Source of the DNA: Azospirillum sp. B21
Lineage (GTDB): Bacteria; Pseudomonadota; Alphaproteobacteria; Azospirillales; Azospirillaceae
Assembly (NCBI RefSeq): GCF_008364825.1
Contig: NZ_VTTO01000003.1
Span: forward strand, 310,001-374,000
Length of the DNA: 64,000 bases
Reading direction: 5' to 3'
Shown: positions 58,208 to 64,000 of the stretch, in pieces
Numbering within the stretch: position 1 is the stretch's first letter
Layout of the letters: the number at the start of each line of letters is the position of its first letter
The notes under the pieces: generated by a model
Told to the model about the DNA's origin: nothing
Database searches by the model: none
What the model saw: only the letters and a program-made list of their open reading frames with translations
Made by a program: the position numbers and the translations under genes

Positions 58208-59045
58208 CGCCCAGGCTGCGGCTTCGGCCACTCCGCCGGTGAAGCCTTCCAGGGCGGGGGACCTGAAGGTCCGCGCCCTCTCGGCGCTTGTCATGGCGCC
58301 AGTCGTGCTGGGCGCCGTCTGGCTCGGCGGCTGGGTGTTCCATGCGCTCATTGCCTTCGGATCGGTGGTGGCCGTTTCCGAATGGACCAACATCGTCCCC
58401 AGCGCCCGCCGCCTGCCAGCCCGGCTGATGGCCGCGATCGGCATCGCCGTCGCACTGATGGCCCAGATCGCCGCGGGACCTGCCGCCGGGCTGGGCGTCG
58501 CTGCGGCCTTCTCCGTTCTGACGGCCATCGTCGGGGGTGGCAGCGACCGCAACCTGCTGGGGTTCGGCGTCTTCTACGTCGCCGCCGGCATGGCGGGGCT
58601 CATCTGGCTGCGTGATCTGCCGGATGTTGGGCTGTCGCTGTTCCTCTTCGTCCTGTTCGCCATCTGGGCGACCGACATCGGCGCCTATGCCGCCGGCCGT
58701 AGCATCGGCGGTCCGAAACTGGCTCCCCGCATCAGCCCGAAGAAGACCTGGGCCGGACTGATCGGTGGCATGCTGTCTTCCGCCCTGTTCGGCTGGCTGG
58801 TGGCTCTTGCCTTCGGCACCGCGCGTCCGGACATCGCCATTCTGGTGGGTGCCGCGGTTGCGGTGGTGGGGCAGGCGGGCGACCTGTTCGAATCGGCGGT
58901 CAAGCGGCGTTACAACGTGAAGGACAGCGGCCAGCTCATTCCCGGGCATGGCGGCATCCTCGACCGCATCGACGGGCTTCTGGCCGCGGCCCCGGTGCTG
59001 GCCTTGTTCCACGCGGCCGTTGGAACGGTTCTCTCATGGTGGTGA
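58149..59045 (+). CDS. cdsA: Phosphatidate cytidylyltransferase
   Basis: TTG 58149 has a perfect GGAGG 6 nt upstream and gives 298 aa; the first ATG behind it would cut the first TM helix. An Ala/Pro-rich leader of about 40 residues precedes about 7-8 TM helices. The signature [12 protein letters not shown] and the C-terminal [19 protein letters not shown] are intact. It makes CDP-diacylglycerol from CTP and phosphatidate in the inner membrane. The 3' end overlaps dxr by 10 nt. Confidence 0.92.
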   Translation: MKSSTDGNAASAPPPPGPADAQAAASATPPVKPSRAGDLKVRALSALVMAPVVLGAVWLGGWVFHALIAFGSVVAVSEWTNIVPSARRLPARLMAAIGIAVALMAQIAAGPAAGLGVAAAFSVLTAIVGGGSDRNLLGFGVFYVAAGMAGLIWLRDLPDVGLSLFLFVLFAIWATDIGAYAAGRSIGGPKLAPRISPKKTWAGLIGGMLSSALFGWLVALAFGTARPDIAILVGAAVAVVGQAGDLFESAVKRRYNVKDSGQLIPGHGGILDRIDGLLAAAPVLALFHAAVGTVLSWW

Positions 59046-60244
59046 AGGCGGAGGCGGCGCCGGGTGCGCCGCGCATCGTGACGATCCTCGGTTCCACCGG
59101 TTCGGTCGGCACGCAGACCGTGGACCTCGTCTCCCGCGATCCGGAGCGCTTCCCGGTCGAGGCGCTGACCGCCAACCGCAACGCCACCCTGCTGGCCAAG
59201 CAGGCTCGTGATCTTAATGCCCGTCTTGCCGTCGTCGCGGACCCCTCAGCCTATGCCGAGTTGAAGGATCTGCTGTCCGGTACCGGCATCGAGGTCGCCG
59301 CCGGTGCCGCGGCGGTGGCCCACGCCGCCGAGCGGCCGGCCGACTGGGTGATGTCTGCGATCGTGGGCGCGGCGGGGCTGGAGCCGACGCTCGCCGCCGT
59401 GCGCCGGGGCGCCATCGTCGCCTTCGCCAACAAGGAGACGCTGGTCTGCGCCGGCTCACTGATGATGGAGGAGGTAAAGGCGCATGGCGCCACGCTGCTG
59501 CCGGTCGACAGCGAGCATTCCGCCATCTATCAGGTCTTCGATTTCGAGAGGACCGACAGCATCGCCCGCCTCATTCTTACCGCGTCCGGCGGTCCATTCC
59601 GCACCAAGGACCGTACCTTCATGGCGGCGGCGACGCGGGAGCAGGCGGTGGCCCATCCGACCTGGGATATGGGCGCCAAGATCTCGGTCGACAGCGCCAC
59701 GATGATGAACAAGGGGCTGGAGCTGATCGAGGCTCATTTCCTGTTCGGCATCCCGGAGGAGCGGATCGACGTCCTGGTCCATCCGCAGTCGGTCATCCAT
59801 TCGTTGGTCGAGTATGTCGACGGCTCGGTGCTGGCGCAGCTCGGCACGCCGGACATGCGCACGCCCATCGCCTATGCGCTGGGCTGGCCCGCCCGCATCG
59901 CCACTCCGGCGGAACGGCTGGATCTGGTCAAGGCCGCGACCCTGACCTTCGAGGCGCCGGATCCCGTACGTTTCCCGGCACTTCGGCTGGCCCGGGCCGC
60001 CTTGCAAAGCGGTGGGGGCGCTCCTACTATACTCAGTGCCGCCAATGAGGTGGCTGTTCAGGCGTTTCTCGACCGCCGGATCGGCTTCCTCGACATCGAA
60101 CGGATCGTCGAGGAGACGTTGACGGCGTTGCCCCACCGCCCGCTGCGCGATCTCGCCGCCGTGCGGGAGGCCGACGCGGACGCCAGGCGGATTGCCGCCG
60201 GCCGCATTCAGGCCACAGGTGCGACGGCGGTTGGCAGCCGATGA
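59036..60244 (+). CDS. dxr: 1-deoxy-D-xylulose 5-phosphate reductoisomerase
   Basis: 402 residues. The NADPH loop [12 protein letters not shown], the flexible catalytic segment and the metal-site [11 protein letters not shown] are present; SGGPFRTKD is the family loop. It forms MEP, the first committed step of the non-mevalonate isoprenoid route, feeding uppS. The start overlaps cdsA. Confidence 0.96.
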   Translation: MVVKAEAAPGAPRIVTILGSTGSVGTQTVDLVSRDPERFPVEALTANRNATLLAKQARDLNARLAVVADPSAYAELKDLLSGTGIEVAAGAAAVAHAAERPADWVMSAIVGAAGLEPTLAAVRRGAIVAFANKETLVCAGSLMMEEVKAHGATLLPVDSEHSAIYQVFDFERTDSIARLILTASGGPFRTKDRTFMAAATREQAVAHPTWDMGAKISVDSATMMNKGLELIEAHFLFGIPEERIDVLVHPQSVIHSLVEYVDGSVLAQLGTPDMRTPIAYALGWPARIATPAERLDLVKAATLTFEAPDPVRFPALRLARAALQSGGGAPTILSAANEVAVQAFLDRRIGFLDIERIVEETLTALPHRPLRDLAAVREADADARRIAAGRIQATGATAVGSR

Positions 60245-60280
60245 TCCGCATTCGAGGCGCTGGAAGGCGCAAGGGTTGAA

Positions 60281-61414
60281 ATGGACGTAATCGGCGGTTT
60301 CTGGACCTCGGTGCTGGCTTTCCTGCTGGTGCTCACCGTGCTCGTCTTCGTGCACGAGCTTGGTCACTATCTGGTCGCGCGGCGCAACGGCGTGCGGATC
60401 GAGACCTTCTCCATCGGCTTTGGGCCGGAGCTGTTTGGCTTCACCGACCGCGCCGGCACGCGCTGGAAGTTCAGCGCGCTGCCGCTCGGCGGCTACGTCA
60501 AGATGTTCGGCGACGCCGACCCCGCCAGCACGCCCGGCGCCCACCTGTCGGGAATGACGGAGGAGGAGCGGGCTGTCTCCTTCCACCACAAGCGGGTGGG
60601 GCAGCGCGCCGCCATCGTCGCCGCCGGGCCGATCGCCAACTTCCTGTTCTCCATCGTCGTGCTGGCGGTGCTGTTCATGACGGCGGGGCAATCCTTTACT
60701 CCGCCCGACGTCGGCGGCATCCAGCCCGGCAGCGCCGCCGAGCGCGCCGGCATCCAGCCGGGCGACCTGATCCTGTCGGTCGATGGGACGAGTGTTCAGC
60801 GGTTCGAGGAAATCCGGCAGATCGTTTCCATCCGGCCGGGTCAGCCGCTCGCGATCGAACTGAAGCGCGACGACCGGCTGATGACGGTCACCGCGACGCC
60901 GGATTCGCAGTCCGTCACCGACCGACTCGGCAACAGCCATCAGATCGGCCTGCTCGGCATCAGCCGCGGCAGCGTCGGAATGATGCGCCACGACCCGCTG
61001 ACCGCGGTCTGGCAGGCGGGACGAGAAGTCGCAGGCATGATCACCGGCACCTTCACCGCGCTGGGCCAGATGGTCCAGGGATCGCGGGGGACGGAAGAGC
61101 TGGGGGGGCCGCTGCGCATCGCCCAGATGTCGGGCGAGGTGGCGCAATCCGGCTGGTATCCGCTGATCTGGTTCATGACCTTCCTGTCGGTGAACCTGGG
61201 GCTGATCAACCTCTTCCCGGTGCCGATGCTGGACGGCGGCCACCTGCTGTTCTACGCCTTCGAAAAGCTGCGCGGGCGGCCGCTTGGAGCGAGAGCGCAA
61301 GAATACGGTTTCCGAATTGGATTGGCCTTGGTATTAACGCTCATGGTCTTCGCCACGTGGAACGACCTGGTTCAACTGCGCGTGGTCGATTTCTTCCGGG
61401 GACTGGTCTCCTAA
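60281..61414 (+). CDS. rseP: Site-2 intramembrane metalloprotease RseP
   Basis: 377 residues. The zinc motif VFVHELGHYLVARR lies in TM1, a single PDZ domain at about 125-210 (GSAAERAGIQPGDLILSVDG), and the second metal motif NLFPVPMLDGGHLLFY near the end. It cleaves anti-sigma or signal-peptide remnants within the inner membrane. bamA follows 27 nt later. Confidence 0.95.
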   Translation: MDVIGGFWTSVLAFLLVLTVLVFVHELGHYLVARRNGVRIETFSIGFGPELFGFTDRAGTRWKFSALPLGGYVKMFGDADPASTPGAHLSGMTEEERAVSFHHKRVGQRAAIVAAGPIANFLFSIVVLAVLFMTAGQSFTPPDVGGIQPGSAAERAGIQPGDLILSVDGTSVQRFEEIRQIVSIRPGQPLAIELKRDDRLMTVTATPDSQSVTDRLGNSHQIGLLGISRGSVGMMRHDPLTAVWQAGREVAGMITGTFTALGQMVQGSRGTEELGGPLRIAQMSGEVAQSGWYPLIWFMTFLSVNLGLINLFPVPMLDGGHLLFYAFEKLRGRPLGARAQEYGFRIGLALVLTLMVFATWNDLVQLRVVDFFRGLVS

Positions 61415-61441
61415 AGCCAGCCCCTTGCCAGGGAGCGTGAT

Positions 61442-63781
61442 TTGCCGGTGTCGAGCAAAGTTCTGGTGGCGGGCCTGCTGGCCGGCTGCGCCATGACGAC
61501 GGTGTCTGTCGCCCACGCCCAAACCGCTGCCTCGCCCGGACGGGCGCCTGCGGGTTCCGGGTCAATGGTCGCCCAGGTGTTCAGCGGCGGTACGGTGCGC
61601 GATATCCGGGTCGAAGGCACCCAGCGAATCGAACCGTCCACGGTCCGCTCCTACCTGACGATTCAGCCCGGCGACCAGTTCGATCCCGATCGGATCGACC
61701 AATCGCTGAAGGCGCTGTTCAACACCGGCCTGTTCGCCGACGTGGTGCTGAAGCGCGAGGGCGATGCGCTGGTGGTGACGGTGGCGGAGAACCCCATCAT
61801 CAACCGCATCGCGTTCGAGGGGAACCGGCGCATCGACAAGGAGACGCTGGAGAAGGAAATCCAGCTGCGTCCCCGCGTCGTCTACACGCGCACCCGCGTT
61901 CAGACCGATGTTCAGCGCATCCAGGAAATCTACCGCCGCCAGGGCCGATTCGCCGCAACGGTGGAGCCGAAGATCATCCAGCTCGACCAGAACCGCGTCG
62001 ATCTGGTCTATGAGATCAATGAAGGCGTGCGCACCGGCGTGCGCGGCATCACCTTCATCGGGAACGAGCATTTTTCCGACGGGACTCTTCGCGAGGCCGT
62101 TCAGACCAAGGAATCCGCCTGGTGGCGCTTCCTGTCGTCCGATGACAACTATGATCCGGACCGTCTGAACTACGACCGCGACCTGCTGCGCCGCTTCTAC
62201 CTGAAGGAAGGCTACGCCGACTTCCGCGTGGTTTCGGCCGTAGCGGAGCTGACGCCCGACAAGTCGGACTTCTTCATCACCTTCACGATCGAGGAAGGCG
62301 AGCGCTACAAGTTCGGCAAGGTGGACATCAACACATCGCTGAAGCAGCTCGACCCGGCAGTCCTGCAGAACAGCGTCACCACCACGGAGGGCGATTGGTA
62401 CAACGCCCAGAAGGTGGAAGACACCATCACGAAGCTGACGAATGCCGTCGGCGACCTGCAATATGCCTTCGTGGATGTCCGGCCGCGGATTTCGCGCAAC
62501 CGCGAGAACCGCACCATCGACATCATCTATGAGATCAACGAGGGGCCGCGCACCTTCGTCGACCGCATCGACATCACCGGCAACGTCCGCACGCTGGACA
62601 AGGTGGTGCGCCGCGAGATGCTGCTGTCCGAAGGCGACCCGTTCAACGCGTCCAAGCTGAAGCGGTCCGAGCAGCGCATCAAGGATCTGGGCTTCTTCGA
62701 GCGTGTGAACATCACCACCGCCGAGAGCAGCGCGCCCGACCGTACGGTCGTGAATGTCGATGTGGCCGAGCAGTCGACCGGTGAAATCTCCATCGGTGCC
62801 GGTTTCTCGACGTCCGACGGTCCATTGGGCGACTTCTCGATCCGCGAGCGCAACCTGCTCGGCCGCGGTCAGGACCTGCGCCTGGGCGCCACGCTGTCGG
62901 GCCGTCGCCAGTTGTACGACATCTCCTTCACGGAGCCGTACTTCATGGATCGGGACCTGTCGGCCGGCGTCGACATCTTCCGCACGCGCTACAACTACCA
63001 GGACGAAAGCTCGTTCAACGAGAAGAACACCGGCTTCGCCCTGCGCCTGGGCTATCCGCTGACCGAGCGCATGCGCCAGCGCGTCTATTACCAGTTGCAG
63101 GACACGCAGATCGAAGAGGTCCCGACCACCGCGTCGAAGTACATCCAGGAGCAGCGCGGCCAACGCCTGACCTCTTTGATCGGCCAGGAGCTGACCTACG
63201 ACGTCCGCAACAGCAAGCTGACGCCGACCGAGGGTTACTTCATCCGCCTGACCAACGACATCGCTGGCCTCGGCGGTTCGGTGCGCTTCCTGCGGAACAA
63301 GCTTGCCGCCGGCTATTACATCCCTCTCGGCGAGGACCAGTGGGTGCTGAGCACCACGGGCGAGATCGGCTACATCCACGGTCTCGGCCAGAAGGTGCAG
63401 CTGGGCGACCGCTTCTTCATCGGCGGCGACACGCTGCGCGGCTTCAACACCGCGGGCATCGGTCCGCGCGACGTCTCCACCGGCGATGCGCTGGGTGGCA
63501 CCCGCTATGCCCGCGCGTCGGTGGAAATGAGCTTCCCCTTCGGCCTGCCGGAGGAGTTCGGCCTGCTCGGCCACGCCTTCACCGATGTCGGTACGCTCGG
63601 CAAGGTCGACATCAGTGATCCGAACGTGAAGGATGACGAGACCATCCGCGTCTCCATCGGCACCGGCGTGTCGTGGAAGTCGCCGTTCGGGCCCATCCGG
63701 CTCGATGTCGCACTGCCGATCCGCAAGGAAGGCTACGACAAGAAAGAGCTCATCCGCTTCAGCTTCGGAACCAGGTTCTAA
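61442..63781 (+). CDS. bamA: Outer-membrane protein assembly factor BamA
   Basis: TTG 61442, with GGGAG 6 nt upstream, gives 779 aa; GTG 61448 is a close alternative. A signal peptide ends near AHAQT. Five POTRA domains run from about 40 to 435, and the 16-strand barrel to the end, with the lid motif GGDTLRGFNTAGIGPRD and the C-terminal FGTRF with terminal Phe. It inserts outer-membrane proteins and is essential. skp follows after 1 nt. Confidence 0.96.
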   Translation: MPVSSKVLVAGLLAGCAMTTVSVAHAQTAASPGRAPAGSGSMVAQVFSGGTVRDIRVEGTQRIEPSTVRSYLTIQPGDQFDPDRIDQSLKALFNTGLFADVVLKREGDALVVTVAENPIINRIAFEGNRRIDKETLEKEIQLRPRVVYTRTRVQTDVQRIQEIYRRQGRFAATVEPKIIQLDQNRVDLVYEINEGVRTGVRGITFIGNEHFSDGTLREAVQTKESAWWRFLSSDDNYDPDRLNYDRDLLRRFYLKEGYADFRVVSAVAELTPDKSDFFITFTIEEGERYKFGKVDINTSLKQLDPAVLQNSVTTTEGDWYNAQKVEDTITKLTNAVGDLQYAFVDVRPRISRNRENRTIDIIYEINEGPRTFVDRIDITGNVRTLDKVVRREMLLSEGDPFNASKLKRSEQRIKDLGFFERVNITTAESSAPDRTVVNVDVAEQSTGEISIGAGFSTSDGPLGDFSIRERNLLGRGQDLRLGATLSGRRQLYDISFTEPYFMDRDLSAGVDIFRTRYNYQDESSFNEKNTGFALRLGYPLTERMRQRVYYQLQDTQIEEVPTTASKYIQEQRGQRLTSLIGQELTYDVRNSKLTPTEGYFIRLTNDIAGLGGSVRFLRNKLAAGYYIPLGEDQWVLSTTGEIGYIHGLGQKVQLGDRFFIGGDTLRGFNTAGIGPRDVSTGDALGGTRYARASVEMSFPFGLPEEFGLLGHAFTDVGTLGKVDISDPNVKDDETIRVSIGTGVSWKSPFGPIRLDVALPIRKEGYDKKELIRFSFGTRF

Positions 63782-63782
63782 G

Positions 63783-64000
63783 ATGCAATTCACCCAGTCG
63801 AAGGCGCCGTTCCGCGTCGCCGTCCTGTCGGCCGTCACGGTCGCCGGCCTCCTGTTCGCCGCCACGTCGGCACAGGCCCAAACCCAGCCGAAGGCCGAGG
63901 CTCCGAAGGCGGCCACGGCTGCGGCCACGCCCCCGGCTCCCGGTGCGGAGCTGAAGGCGCCGGTCATCGCAGTGATCGACGTCCAGAAGATCATGCAGGA
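63783..64000 (+). CDS. skp: Skp/OmpH-family periplasmic chaperone, 3' end cut
   Basis: ATG 63783 lies 1 nt after bamA. The 72 visible residues include a signal peptide (RVAVLSAVTVAGLLFAATSAQA), an Ala/Pro/Lys-rich linker and the beginning of the OmpH domain (VIAVIDVQKIMQ). Skp carries unfolded outer-membrane proteins across the periplasm to BamA. The gene runs off the right edge. Confidence 0.85.
   Translation, partial: MQFTQSKAPFRVAVLSAVTVAGLLFAATSAQAQTQPKAEAPKAATAAATPPAPGAELKAPVIAVIDVQKIMQ

Overview
The window is about 64 kb of GC-rich chromosomal DNA with dense coding, ATGA start/stop overlaps, several GTG and TTG starts and no mobile elements. Gene content and order (rpsB-tsf-pyrH-frr-uppS-cdsA-dxr-rseP-bamA-skp, ppiD next to trpE, tamA-tamB, a His-type AspRS, EcfG-like promoters) point to an alphaproteobacterium, most likely Rhodospirillales and Azospirillum-like. 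The species assignment is inference; no rRNA or tRNA gene was seen.

Layout. (1) 1-8.8 kb: a plus-strand cluster of membrane sensors and a partner-switching output: a sensor/MFS fusion cut by the left edge, a periplasmic ABC-type binding protein, a GNAT acetyltransferase, a two-TM sensor, a sensor with a six-helix C-terminal membrane domain, a HAMP/SpoIIE phosphatase, a STAS anti-anti-sigma protein and a lone receiver domain. No anti-sigma kinase is present. This is the best candidate for an undescribed system. (2) 9.1-16 kb: an Arg/Tyr/Gly-rich BON-domain protein, then a TetR / membrane-fusion / RND efflux operon with a clear palindromic operator candidate. (3) 16-22 kb: a possible 24-aa hydrophobic peptide gene, trpE and ppiD (minus strand), csbD, small unknown genes and a YnfA-type protein. 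(4) 22.3-26.7 kb: a PAS-degenerate GGDEF-EAL protein, then fbpA and fbpC for ferric iron. (5) 26.8-35.5 kb: an MsbA-like exporter, two glycine-zipper lipoproteins, a K+/H+ antiporter, the separated iron permease and typA. (6) 35.7-42.2 kb: tamA and tamB. (7) 42.2-46.5 kb: a ModE-like regulator, a cysteine-synthase-fold enzyme, a chemoreceptor and a DUF6065-like protein. (8) 46.5-54 kb: gmk, yicC, an SDR, an EAL-like protein without catalytic residues, rnd and aspS. (9) 54-64 kb: the translation / isoprenoid / envelope supergene cluster, ending in a partial skp/ompH.

Themes. Envelope biogenesis is heavily represented (bamA, skp, rseP, tamA, tamB, ppiD, msbA, uppS, cdsA). A second theme is stress signalling: three genes (the BON protein, csbD, the 17-kDa-antigen lipoprotein) have upstream sequences matching GGAAC-N16-CGTT, the alphaproteobacterial general-stress sigma (EcfG) promoter, one of them perfectly. 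Function calls rest on reading the translated sequences and remembered family motifs; no database search was run.
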